Assembly: GCA_014804225.1 (NCBI GenBank)
Contig: JAAVAF010000112.1
Location: forward strand, 1-6,162
DNA length: 6,162 nucleotides
Reading direction: 5' to 3'
DNA from: Lachnospiraceae bacterium
GTDB taxonomy: Bacteria > Bacillota > Clostridia > Lachnospirales > Lachnospiraceae
In this document: one piece after another, positions 1 to 6,124 of the stretch
Layout of the letters: each line of letters starts with the position of its first letter
Numbering within the stretch: the first letter of the stretch is position 1
Position numbers and translations under genes: made by a program
Notes under the pieces: model-generated
Seen by the model: the letters and a program-made list of their open reading frames with translations, nothing else
The model's database searches: none
Told to the model about the DNA's origin: nothing

Positions 1-134
1 GTGTCGGAAATAACTATTGGGATCCGTGTACAAATTTTGCGGATATTATTATAGCGGGAAATCCCGATAATGTGCCACTGCAGGACTTGATGGATAATCT
101 GGCGGACGGTATCGCGGCGTCAGCAGTACAATAG
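1..134 (+). CDS. C-terminal fragment of a probable sugar ABC transporter solute-binding protein
   Basis: This is the 3' end of a gene that starts before the window. The open frame (codons from base 3) encodes 43 residues and ends at TAG 132-134. The peptide begins VGNNYWDPCTNFADIIIAGN and continues with an amphipathic stretch containing LQDLMDNLADGIAAS. An aromatic YW-x-P-x(3)-F segment, then a 'LQ-x-x-(L/M)D-x-L-x-x-GI' helix at the extreme C-terminus, is what I expect from the last two helices of family 1 (maltose/oligosaccharide type) extracellular binding proteins, which in Gram-positives are lipoproteins handing sugar to an ABC permease. Only the tail is visible, so the lipobox and ligand pocket cannot be checked and the sugar cannot be guessed. 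The chemoreceptor gene follows within 8-20 bp, suggesting one transcript. The identification rests on 43 residues and is moderate. Confidence 0.55.
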   Translation, partial: VGNNYWDPCTNFADIIIAGNPDNVPLQDLMDNLADGIAASAVQ

Positions 135-136
135 AA

Positions 137-141
137 AGGGG
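137..141 (+). promoter_or_regulatory. Ribosome binding site deciding the chemoreceptor start
   Basis: AGGGG lies just after the stop codon of the upstream gene. It is only 1 nt from the first in-frame ATG (143) but 13 nt from the second (155). The first spacing is unusable and the second is long but workable, so translation more likely begins at 155. No promoter fits in this gap, which supports co-transcription with the upstream gene. Confidence 0.5.
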
Positions 142-154
142 CATGGTTATTCAG

Positions 155-1888
155 ATGAACAATAAAAAAAGAATAAGCATAAAATTAATCATATTTCTTC
201 CTGTGTGCATTCTCGGTGTTGTGGCGGTTCTTTCCAATGTCGAGGCAATCAGAAACTTAAGAAATGTAAATCAGACTGCCGTTGTAATATCGGAAGAGCA
301 TATGGTGAATATTTCACAGCTCAGTGATATTCAAAGAGAAACACAGGAGATTCACAGGCTTGCATTGTCGCATATTATTGCCACCGACCTTGATACGCTC
401 ATCGGTCTGGTCGATGATGTGAGAGAGAAGCAGGCGGTTATTGATGGTTATCTTGAGGAATATAAGGATGCATTGATTGCAACGGATGAGGCAGCCTATA
501 ATCAGTTGGCGGCAAGCTACGAGAACTTAAAGTACGAGATTGCAAATCTTCTTGCATATAGTGGAAATGATGAAAAGGAACTGGCATTTGCACTTGCAAA
601 CGGACTGCTTCGTGATTACAGCAATGATATACAGACACAGATTACAAAAATGGAAGATATTGCGCGCGAGCGTGCAGAGGAGGCAAGCCACGCCCTGAGT
701 GCAGAGTATCAGAGGGCGCTTGTTAAAAATATAGCAGGTATTATTATCTGTGCGCTTGTGATCTGTGGTGCGCTTTACAGTGTATTTGCTTTTGTTATTA
801 AGAAGCTGAGTGTTGCAAATCGTGAAATCCATGATATTATTGCCGATATCGACAAGAATGAGGGAGATTTGACGAAACGCATCAGCATCTTGTCCAATGA
901 CGAGATTTCCGATTTGGGAAACGGTATCAATACCTTTATGGAAAAGCTGCAGCATATTATGAAATTGATTATCGAAAATTCAAGAAAACTTGAGGAAGTA
1001 GTCAATAGGGTACAGGAGAGTGTTCGGACCTCGAATGACAGCGCGTCGGACTTATCGGCAGTAACACAGGAGCTTTCCGCAACGATGCAGGAGATTGGAA
1101 ATTCCGCTACAGCGATTAATCATAATGCCGATTCGGTTCGTCAGGAAGTAGAAATGATTGCGGATAAGTCAAACAGTATTAATGAGTACTCAAAGCAGAT
1201 GAAGGTCAATGCGGATGAGATGGAGTCCAATGCGCGTACAAATATGCAGGAAACAAGTTCTAAGGTACAGGAAATCCTTGATGTGCTGAATCATGCAATT
1301 GAAGAAAGTAAGAGTGTCGAGCAGGTAAACGGTTTGACAAATGATATTTTAAGCATTTCAAGCCAAACAAATCTCCTTGCGCTGAATGCGTCAATTGAAG
1401 CGGCGAGGGCGGGGGAGGCCGGAAAAGGCTTTGCGGTCGTTGCGGATGAAATCAGGCAGCTTGCGGATTCAAGCCGAGCAACGGCAAACCGTATTCAGGA
1501 AATTAACAGCGTGGTCACGAATGCAGTGTATAACCTTGCGGGAAATGCAAATAATCTTGTAGAGTATGTCAATGATTCTATCCTTCCCGAGTTTGAGAAT
1601 TTTGTGAGCAGTGGCGTACAATATCGGGATAATGCAACGTATATCGAGTCTGTAATGAATGAGTTTACGGCAAAGACAGACGATTTGAGGAATGCTGTGG
1701 ATGAGATTGCGGGTTCAATCGGCACGATCACAGATGCAATCGAGGAGGGCGCAAACGGCGTGACTGGCGCTGCGGAGAGCACACAGGCGCTTGTCGCGGA
1801 TATGGAAAACATCAGCAGCAGAATGGAAGAAAATCAGGAAATTGCTGCGGCATTGCAGAAAGAAACGGATGTGTTTAAAAACTTTTAG
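155..1888 (+). CDS. Transmembrane methyl-accepting chemotaxis protein
   Basis: A chemoreceptor that senses an extracellular signal and controls the CheA kinase through CheW, biasing flagellar rotation. With the start at 155 it has 577 residues. A short basic N-terminus (NNKKR) precedes TM1 at about 9-28. An extracellular, mostly helical domain of about 160 residues (29-190) has the size and heptad character of a four-helix-bundle ligand domain and lacks obvious Cache motifs. TM2 is at about 193-215, then a HAMP linker (about 216-270, with the typical D-E-I-(S/G)-x-L-x-x-x-(I/F)N pattern). A long coiled-coil signalling domain follows, with the near-invariant hairpin tip at about 403-437 (SSQTNLLALNASIEAARAGE, then GKGFAVVADEIRQLA). 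The C-terminus (ETDVFKNF) lacks the NWETF-type pentapeptide that tethers CheR/CheB in enterics. An alternative ATG at 143 would add four residues. Neighbours are a probable sugar-binding protein gene upstream and a membrane protein 17 bp downstream. The ligand is unknown. Confidence 0.93.
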   Translation: MNNKKRISIKLIIFLPVCILGVVAVLSNVEAIRNLRNVNQTAVVISEEHMVNISQLSDIQRETQEIHRLALSHIIATDLDTLIGLVDDVREKQAVIDGYLEEYKDALIATDEAAYNQLAASYENLKYEIANLLAYSGNDEKELAFALANGLLRDYSNDIQTQITKMEDIARERAEEASHALSAEYQRALVKNIAGIIICALVICGALYSVFAFVIKKLSVANREIHDIIADIDKNEGDLTKRISILSNDEISDLGNGINTFMEKLQHIMKLIIENSRKLEEVVNRVQESVRTSNDSASDLSAVTQELSATMQEIGNSATAINHNADSVRQEVEMIADKSNSINEYSKQMKVNADEMESNARTNMQETSSKVQEILDVLNHAIEESKSVEQVNGLTNDILSISSQTNLLALNASIEAARAGEAGKGFAVVADEIRQLADSSRATANRIQEINSVVTNAVYNLAGNANNLVEYVNDSILPEFENFVSSGVQYRDNATYIESVMNEFTAKTDDLRNAVDEIAGSIGTITDAIEEGANGVTGAAESTQALVADMENISSRMEENQEIAAALQKETDVFKNF

Positions 1889-1889
1889 T

Positions 1890-1897
1890 GAGGAAAG
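1890..1897 (+). promoter_or_regulatory. Ribosome binding site deciding the CmpB-family start
   Basis: The purine-rich GAGGAAAG begins just after the chemoreceptor stop codon and lies 8-12 nt before ATG 1906. A GTG at 1888 that overlaps the stop codon is in the same frame and would add six residues. However, it has no Shine-Dalgarno sequence in front of it, so ATG 1906 is preferred. Confidence 0.6.
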
Positions 1898-1905
1898 AGA
1901 CACTT

Positions 1906-2763
1906 ATGATTTATACCTTTTCAACATGGCTGTTTTTCTTTTATTTATACTGCTTTTTCGGATGGGTGTGGGAAACCTGTTATGTGTCGGTACGGAAAGG
2001 GATGTGGGTAAACAGAGGATTTATCCACGGACCCTTTTTGCCGATTTACGGTTCCGGTGCAATTGCAGTATTGATTTTTACACTGCATTTTCGTACCGAT
2101 GCGGGGCTTGTATTTATTGTGGGAATGACGAGCGCGACATTGCTGGAATACTGCACAGGCGTTGCGATGGAGAAGATGTTTCATGTGCGGTATTGGGATT
2201 ATACGGGAAAGCCGCTTAATTTAAACGGACATATTTGTGCATTGTCGTCATTGGCATGGGGAATATTTTCCGTGCTTTTGACGCTTTACATGCATAATCC
2301 GATTGAGCGATTTGCGCTTTCGATGAACCAAAATCTTTTGGAGGTCATTGTATTTCTTTTGACTGTGTATATTTCAATTGATATGGCAGAGAGTATGAGA
2401 GAGGCATTTAATTTGAAGGAGCTTTTGGTGAGTCTGGAAAGCAGCAACGAGGACTTTCGGCATTTTCAGAAGGGGTTAGAAGTGGCGTATGCATTTTACG
2501 GAAGCGAGCTGAAGGAAAAGTCAGAGGCGGGATTAAAAAAGATTAATTCGGCGCTTGGCGCAGGGAAAGAAAAGAGCGAAAACATGAAAGCCGGCATTAT
2601 GGAGCGTGTTGAGCGTGCGAGGACGAAACGGACATATAAGAACATAAGTTCTCTGCTCGGAAGAAATCCACAAGCAGTTTCCAAGATGCACGAGAAGGCT
2701 TTTTCGGAATTTTTGGAGATGATGAAAGAACGCAATGCGGAAAAAAGCAAGGATTTACATTAA
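1906..2763 (+). CDS. CmpB-family membrane protein (putative ABC-transporter type IV, PF06541-like) with charged C-terminal tail
   Basis: This 285-residue integral membrane protein has about five hydrophobic segments: 5-27, 43-62, 66-88, 108-129 and 144-161. The conserved motifs I associate with the CmpB-like family are visible in order: GWVWET (19-24), NRGFIHGPFLPIYG (36-49), LEYCTG (80-85) and WDYTGKPLNLNGH (97-109). The family is often annotated as a putative ABC transporter permease, but its function is not established, and no ATPase gene is adjacent here. From about residue 165 the protein is hydrophilic and rich in Lys, Glu and Arg, with helical character, forming a cytoplasmic tail of about 120 residues. 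Short C-terminal extensions occur in the family, but I cannot say whether this one is typical. It sits 17 bp after the chemoreceptor stop and probably shares its transcript. No U-tract terminator follows, and a new promoter begins 7 bp after the stop codon. Confidence 0.8.
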   Translation: MIYTFSTWLFFFYLYCFFGWVWETCYVSVRKGMWVNRGFIHGPFLPIYGSGAIAVLIFTLHFRTDAGLVFIVGMTSATLLEYCTGVAMEKMFHVRYWDYTGKPLNLNGHICALSSLAWGIFSVLLTLYMHNPIERFALSMNQNLLEVIVFLLTVYISIDMAESMREAFNLKELLVSLESSNEDFRHFQKGLEVAYAFYGSELKEKSEAGLKKINSALGAGKEKSENMKAGIMERVERARTKRTYKNISSLLGRNPQAVSKMHEKAFSEFLEMMKERNAEKSKDLH

Positions 2764-2769
2764 AGGATA

Positions 2770-2798
2770 TTGCTTAAATTTGGAAAAAAGTGTATACT
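2770..2798 (+). promoter_or_regulatory. Probable sigma-A promoter of gpmI
   Basis: TTGCTT (2770-2775) and TATACT (2793-2798) are separated by exactly 17 bp, close to the TTGACA/TATAAT consensus with an A-rich spacer. Initiation near 2805 would give a leader of about 107 nt before the gpmI ATG. It lies directly after the CmpB-family stop codon, so gpmI is probably transcribed independently, perhaps with added read-through from upstream. Inferred from pattern only. Confidence 0.65.
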
Positions 2799-2823
2799 TT
2801 ATGCAAAACATTAAGAAACACTA

Positions 2824-2861
2824 AGGCTGCAAATCGAATAAATTCGATTAATACGCAGCCT
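2824..2861 (+). promoter_or_regulatory. Nested hairpin in the gpmI 5' leader
   Basis: A 7-bp outer stem pairs 2824-2830 (AGGCTGC) with 2855-2861 (GCAGCCT). Inside it, AATCGAAT (2832-2839) pairs with ATTCGATT (2842-2849), giving a coaxial double stem with a small internal asymmetry (1 nt on the left, 5 nt on the right). It begins about 20 nt after the predicted transcription start and ends about 35 nt before the gpmI ribosome binding site. No T-run follows, so it does not look like an intrinsic terminator for the preceding gene. A 5' stabilising hairpin or a regulator-binding structure would fit. I do not recognise it as a known riboswitch or T-box. Confidence 0.55.
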
Positions 2862-2896
2862 AAATGTATCTAAATGTTGAGTTCGTAAGAAAGAAA

Positions 2897-2902
2897 AAGG
2901 AG
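2897..2902 (+). promoter_or_regulatory. Ribosome binding site of gpmI
   Basis: A perfect AAGGAG lies 9 nt before ATG 2912. An upstream in-frame ATG at 2864 follows the leader hairpin directly and has no Shine-Dalgarno sequence, so it is not used as the start. Confidence 0.85.
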
Positions 2903-2911
2903 AATAGAGCA

Positions 2912-4453
2912 ATGAGTAAAAAAACGACTGTATTAATGATTCTTGACGGTTATGGTTTAAACGAAAAAACAGAGCATAATGCCGTTGCGATTGGCAAAAC
3001 ACCGGTTATGGACAGACTGATGAAGGAATATCCCTGTGTCAAGGGAAATGCAAGTGGTATGGCAGTAGGACTTCCGGAAGGACAGATGGGGAATTCCGAG
3101 GTTGGCCATTTGAATATGGGAGCCGGAAGAATCGTTTATCAGGAGCTTACAAGAATTACAAAGGAAATCCAGGACGGTACGTTCTTTGAAAATCCTGCGC
3201 TTTTGGAGGCTGTTGAGAACTGCAAAAAGAATGATTCGGCGCTTCATTTATTCGGATTGTTGTCAGACGGCGGCGTGCATAGCCACAATACGCACCTTTA
3301 TGGTTTGTTAGAACTTGCAAAGAGAAATAATCTTTCTAAGGTTTATGTACATTGCTTCCTTGACGGACGTGATACACCGCCGGCTTCCGGTAAGGAATTT
3401 GCGGAAGCGTTAGAGGCAAAGATGGCAGAAATCGGTGTTGGAAAGATTGCATCGGTAATGGGACGTTACTATGCGATGGACAGAGATAACAATTATGACC
3501 GTGTACAGAAAGCATACGATGCGATGACAATGGGCAAGGGTGAGCAGGCGCCTACAGGTCCTGCGGCAATTCAGCAGTCTTATGACAATGATAAGACGGA
3601 CGAGTTTGTACTTCCGACTGTTGTTGTGGAGAACGGAGCGCCTGTTGGTTTGATTCAGGATAAGGATTCGATTGTATTCTTTAATTTCCGTCCTGACCGC
3701 GCAAGAGAGATTACAAGAGCCTTCTGTGATGACGATTTTAAGGGATTTGACAGAAAGCGGCTTGATTTGAAGTATGTATGTTTTTCAGATTATGACCCGA
3801 CAATTCCGAATAAAACGGTGGCATTCCACAAGATTTCTGTTACGAATACATTTGGTGAGTGGCTTGCGGCAAACAACATGACACAGGCAAGAATCGCGGA
3901 AACAGAGAAGTATGCGCATGTTACATTCTTCTTTAACGGCGGTGTAGAGGAGCCAAACAAGGGTGAGGACAGAGTTCTAGTGCCTTCTCCCAAGGAAGTA
4001 GCGACCTATGACTTAAAGCCGGAGATGAGCGCTTATGCGGTATGTGACAAGCTTTGTGAGGCAATCAAGTCTGGAAAGTATGATGTCATTATCATCAACT
4101 TTGCAAACCCTGATATGGTAGGTCATACAGGTGTTGAGGAGGCTGCAATCAAGGCGGTTGAAGCGGTTGACGAGTGTGTCGGAAAGGCGGTTGACGCAAT
4201 TCTTTCTGTAAACGGAACGATGTTTATCTGTGCAGACCACGGAAATGCTGAGCAGCTTGTGGATTATGAAACGGGCGCACCGTTTACGGCGCATACGACA
4301 AATCCGGTACCGTTTATCCTTGTAAATTATGATAAGGATTATACCTTGAGAGAGGGCGGATGCCTTGCGGATATTGTGCCGACTTTGATTGAGACAATGG
4401 GTATGCAGCAGCCCGCAGAAATGACAGGAAAGTCACTTTTGGTTCGTAAATAA
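2912..4453 (+). CDS. gpmI: 2,3-bisphosphoglycerate-independent phosphoglycerate mutase
   Basis: Interconverts 3-phosphoglycerate and 2-phosphoglycerate in the cytoplasm through a phosphoserine intermediate, using two Mn(II) ions (alkaline-phosphatase superfamily). The 513-residue product has the usual family length. Catalytic residues are in place: metal-binding D12 (ILDGYG), the phosphorylated serine S62 (GNSEVGH, 60-66), H123 (DGGVHSH), R153/D154 (DGRD), R185 and R191 (GRYYAMDR), R260/R263 (FNFRPDR), K333 (EKYAHVTFFFNGG), D401/H405 (NPDMVGH), D442/H443 (ADHGN) and H461 (AHTT). By family knowledge, the phosphatase domain is the two ends and the phosphotransferase domain roughly residues 77-310. 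The start at 2912 has a perfect ribosome binding site and begins MSKKTTVLMILDGYG. It has its own upstream promoter and is followed by eno in the same direction, the next glycolytic step, but across a 294-bp structured spacer. Nothing appears truncated or altered. Confidence 0.98.
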   Translation: MSKKTTVLMILDGYGLNEKTEHNAVAIGKTPVMDRLMKEYPCVKGNASGMAVGLPEGQMGNSEVGHLNMGAGRIVYQELTRITKEIQDGTFFENPALLEAVENCKKNDSALHLFGLLSDGGVHSHNTHLYGLLELAKRNNLSKVYVHCFLDGRDTPPASGKEFAEALEAKMAEIGVGKIASVMGRYYAMDRDNNYDRVQKAYDAMTMGKGEQAPTGPAAIQQSYDNDKTDEFVLPTVVVENGAPVGLIQDKDSIVFFNFRPDRAREITRAFCDDDFKGFDRKRLDLKYVCFSDYDPTIPNKTVAFHKISVTNTFGEWLAANNMTQARIAETEKYAHVTFFFNGGVEEPNKGEDRVLVPSPKEVATYDLKPEMSAYAVCDKLCEAIKSGKYDVIIINFANPDMVGHTGVEEAAIKAVEAVDECVGKAVDAILSVNGTMFICADHGNAEQLVDYETGAPFTAHTTNPVPFILVNYDKDYTLREGGCLADIVPTLIETMGMQQPAEMTGKSLLVRK

Positions 4454-4540
4454 AAAAGCGCAAGCTCAGCAGCTTGCGCTCAAAGAATTTGCTTTGCAAA
4501 TTCTTTCCTAAATGGTTTATGCTGTCGCAATTTCTTATTG
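4449..4540 (+). repeat. Hairpin-pair repeat, copy 1 (downstream of gpmI)
   Basis: First of two degenerate tandem units. It begins at AATAAA (4449-4454), which overlaps the gpmI stop codon. Hairpin A has a perfect 10-bp stem: AGCGCAAGCT (4457-4466) with AGCTTGCGCT (4471-4480), 4-nt loop. Hairpin B has a perfect 11-bp stem: AAAGAATTTGC (4482-4492) with GCAAATTCTTT (4496-4506), loop TTT. The tail is CCTAAATG, 10 nt, TCGCAA (4525-4530), then an AT-rich run up to the next AATAAA. Neither hairpin is followed by a T-run, so this copy is not by itself a standard intrinsic terminator. Confidence 0.7.
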
Positions 4541-4627
4541 AATAAAATTTCGCTCGGCAGCGAAATTTTTAAGAGAATGCATGCATTCTCCTTGAATGCT
4601 CTAGGTTATCGCAACATTATATTATAG
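4541..4627 (+). repeat. Hairpin-pair repeat, copy 2
   Basis: Second unit with the same order of parts. It starts at AATAAA (4541-4546). Hairpin A has a perfect 11-bp stem: AAAATTTCGCT (4544-4554) with AGCGAAATTTT (4559-4569). Its apical sequence GCTCGGCAGC matches GCTCAGCAGC of copy 1 except for one loop base, while the rest of the stem differs. Hairpin B is an 18-bp perfect palindrome at 4573-4590 (GAGAATGC, then ATGCATTCTC). The tail CTTGAATG, 10 nt, TCGCAA (4609-4614) parallels copy 1. Hairpin centres and tail motifs are offset by 84-88 bp from copy 1. Confidence 0.65.
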
Positions 4628-4681
4628 AATAAAGAATTCAGGATAACTGTAAATTACGGTTGTTCTGAATTTTTTTGTTTT
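4628..4681 (+). terminator. Rho-independent terminator between gpmI and eno
   Basis: A 16-bp stem pairs AATTCAGGATAACTGT (4635-4650) with ACGGTTGTTCTGAATT (4656-4671), including three G-U wobbles, with a 5-nt loop. The stem is followed by T4672-4676, G, then TTTT, and A/T pairs at the base can extend it. This is a classical intrinsic terminator. It lies about 180 nt after the gpmI stop and about 70 nt before the eno start. It probably ends gpmI transcription, though it could act as an attenuator if eno is also transcribed from further upstream. Confidence 0.8.
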
Positions 4682-4684
4682 AAT

Positions 4685-4714
4685 TTGGAAATAATATTGT
4701 TGATTGGATAATAT
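4685..4714 (+). promoter_or_regulatory. Possible eno promoter
   Basis: TTGGAA (4685-4690) and TAATAT (4709-4714) are 18 bp apart. An alternative -10, GATAAT (4707-4712), gives 16 bp. Both sit just after the terminator T-run in very AT-rich DNA, where chance matches are common. Use would give a short leader of about 25-30 nt before ATG 4748. The need for a promoter between terminator and gene supports the call, but the exact elements are uncertain. Confidence 0.45.
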
Positions 4715-4737
4715 ATCAAAAAACATAGGGAAGGAAT

Positions 4738-4742
4738 GGAGG
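4738..4742 (+). promoter_or_regulatory. Ribosome binding site deciding the eno start
   Basis: GGAGG is 5 nt before ATG 4748. It lies inside the first codons of a longer frame opened by ATG 4736. The 4748 start gives an N-terminus (MYLKITDVHARE) aligned with normal enolases, whereas 4736 would add four residues (MEEN). A weaker purine run, AGGGAAGGA, directly precedes 4736, so minor use of it cannot be excluded. Confidence 0.7.
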
Positions 4743-4747
4743 AAAAT

Positions 4748-6124
4748 ATGTATTTAAAAATTACGGACGTACATGCAAGAGAGGTGCTTGATTCGAGGGG
4801 AAATCCGACGGTAGAGGCGGTTGTGACGGTAGATGACTGCTATGAGGGAAGGGCGAGCGTTCCTTCGGGTGCAAGCACGGGCAAATTTGAGGCTGTGGAG
4901 CTGCGGGACGGCGAGATGCGCTATATGGGACTTGGCGTGGAGAAGGCGGTCAACAATGTCAATACGAAGATTAAGGATAAGCTGATTGGCGTTGACGTGT
5001 GCAATCAAAAGCTGATTGACCATATCCTGATTGATACGGACGGTACCGATAATAAGAATAATCTCGGCGCGAACGCGACGCTTTCCGTGTCAATGGCTGC
5101 CGCAAGAGCTGCCGCCGATGCGCTGGGAATGCCGCTTTATAGGTATTTGGGCGGCGTTAAGACAGACAGACTTCCGGTACCGATGATGAATATTTTAAAC
5201 GGTGGACGACATGCCACAAATACTGTGGATTTTCAGGAGTTTATGATTATGCCTGTAAAGGCAGCAAATTTCCGTGAGGCGCTTCGCATTTGTGCGGAGA
5301 TTTATCATAATCTGAAAAAAATCTGTCATGGCAGAGGTCTTTCTACGGGCGTCGGTGACGAGGGCGGTTTTGCGCCGGATCTTCCCGACGCGTTTGCAGT
5401 GCTTGACTTGATCGTGGAGGCAATCAAGGCGGCGGGGTATATGCCGGGAAATGAGGTAAAGATTGCTCTTGACGTAGCAGCTTCGGAGCTTTATAACGAG
5501 GAGGACGGAACGTATCATTTTAGCGGAGAGACAGAGTTAAAGCGCAGAAAAGCACAAGTAGACGGAAATAATGTTGGCGAGTGCTACGAGGCGGGAGAGG
5601 CTTCCGGTTCTAAATCGGACGAAGAGGTTATCAAGAGAACGACGGAAGAGATGATTGCATATTACGAAAAGCTGATTGAGCGATATCCGATTGTTTCGAT
5701 TGAGGATGGTCTTGCAGAGGACGACTGGGACGGTTGGGAGGAACTAACCAGACGTATCGGTGACAAAGTACAGCTTGTGGGTGATGATTTGTTTGTTACA
5801 AATACCAAGCGTCTTGATGCGGGAATTAAAAAGCATGTTGCGAATGCAATTCTTGTAAAGGTGAATCAGATTGGAACAGTCAGTGAAGCGATTGAGGCAG
5901 TGGAGATGGCGCAGCACAATGCGTACAAGGCGGTTATCAGTCACCGAAGCGGAGAAACGGAAGATCCGTTTATCGCAGACCTTGCAGTGGCAATGAATGC
6001 GGGACAAATTAAGACCGGTGCGCCTTGCCGAAGTGATAGAGTGGCAAAATATAATCAGCTGCTTCGGATTGAGGAAGAGATTGATATTGTTTCGAAGTAT
6101 CTGGATCCGTTTGATAAGATATAA
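4748..6124 (+). CDS. eno: Enolase (phosphopyruvate hydratase)
   Basis: Dehydrates 2-phosphoglycerate to phosphoenolpyruvate, a Mg-dependent cytoplasmic step that follows the reaction of the upstream gpmI product. The N-terminal domain has the AREVLDSRGNPTVE motif and the mobile loop S40-GASTG. Barrel residues are conserved: H155, Q163-E164 (QEFMIMP), E205 (GDEGGFAP), metal ligands D242 (ALDVAASE), E319 (SIEDG) and D346 (VGDDL), catalytic K371 (LVKVNQIGT), S398-H399-R400 (SHRSGETED) and K422 (GQIKTGAPCRSDR). The product has 458 residues, against about 430 for most bacterial enolases. The excess lies between D242 and E319, where roughly residues 262-297 form a hydrophilic, Gly/Ser/Glu/Lys-rich insertion. 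The motif around H155 reads GGRHATNT rather than the commoner GG(S/A/K)HADNN. All catalytic residues are intact, so it should be active. It is probably transcribed separately from gpmI, since a terminator lies between them. Confidence 0.97.
   Translation: MYLKITDVHAREVLDSRGNPTVEAVVTVDDCYEGRASVPSGASTGKFEAVELRDGEMRYMGLGVEKAVNNVNTKIKDKLIGVDVCNQKLIDHILIDTDGTDNKNNLGANATLSVSMAAARAAADALGMPLYRYLGGVKTDRLPVPMMNILNGGRHATNTVDFQEFMIMPVKAANFREALRICAEIYHNLKKICHGRGLSTGVGDEGGFAPDLPDAFAVLDLIVEAIKAAGYMPGNEVKIALDVAASELYNEEDGTYHFSGETELKRRKAQVDGNNVGECYEAGEASGSKSDEEVIKRTTEEMIAYYEKLIERYPIVSIEDGLAEDDWDGWEELTRRIGDKVQLVGDDLFVTNTKRLDAGIKKHVANAILVKVNQIGTVSEAIEAVEMAQHNAYKAVISHRSGETEDPFIADLAVAMNAGQIKTGAPCRSDRVAKYNQLLRIEEEIDIVSKYLDPFDKI

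Noticed and set aside
53..66. Short perfect inverted repeat (CGGGAAATCCCG)
   Set aside because: It lies within the coding sequence of the upstream partial gene, has a tiny stem and a 2-nt loop, and has no T-run. It is likely a chance palindrome.
527..955. Minus-strand open frame of 142 codons inside the chemoreceptor gene
   Set aside because: It lies wholly antisense to a well-supported gene. Its composition (Cys/His/Ile-rich, no recognisable domain) is that of a shadow frame, and I see no ribosome binding site.
1791..2219. Plus-strand open frame of 142 codons bridging the chemoreceptor end and the membrane protein start
   Set aside because: It is out of frame with two strongly supported genes, has a Cys/Arg-rich sequence without domain features, and is explained by overlap of both reading frames.
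2764..2911. Riboswitch or T-box in the gpmI leader
   Set aside because: The leader is short, has one nested hairpin, and lacks a terminator/antiterminator pair, a T-box sequence or any known aptamer motif I can recognise.
4207..4221. Partial match to a catabolite-responsive (cre) element, TGTAAACGGAACGA
   Set aside because: It matches only the left half of the consensus, fails at several right-half positions and lies deep within gpmI coding sequence.
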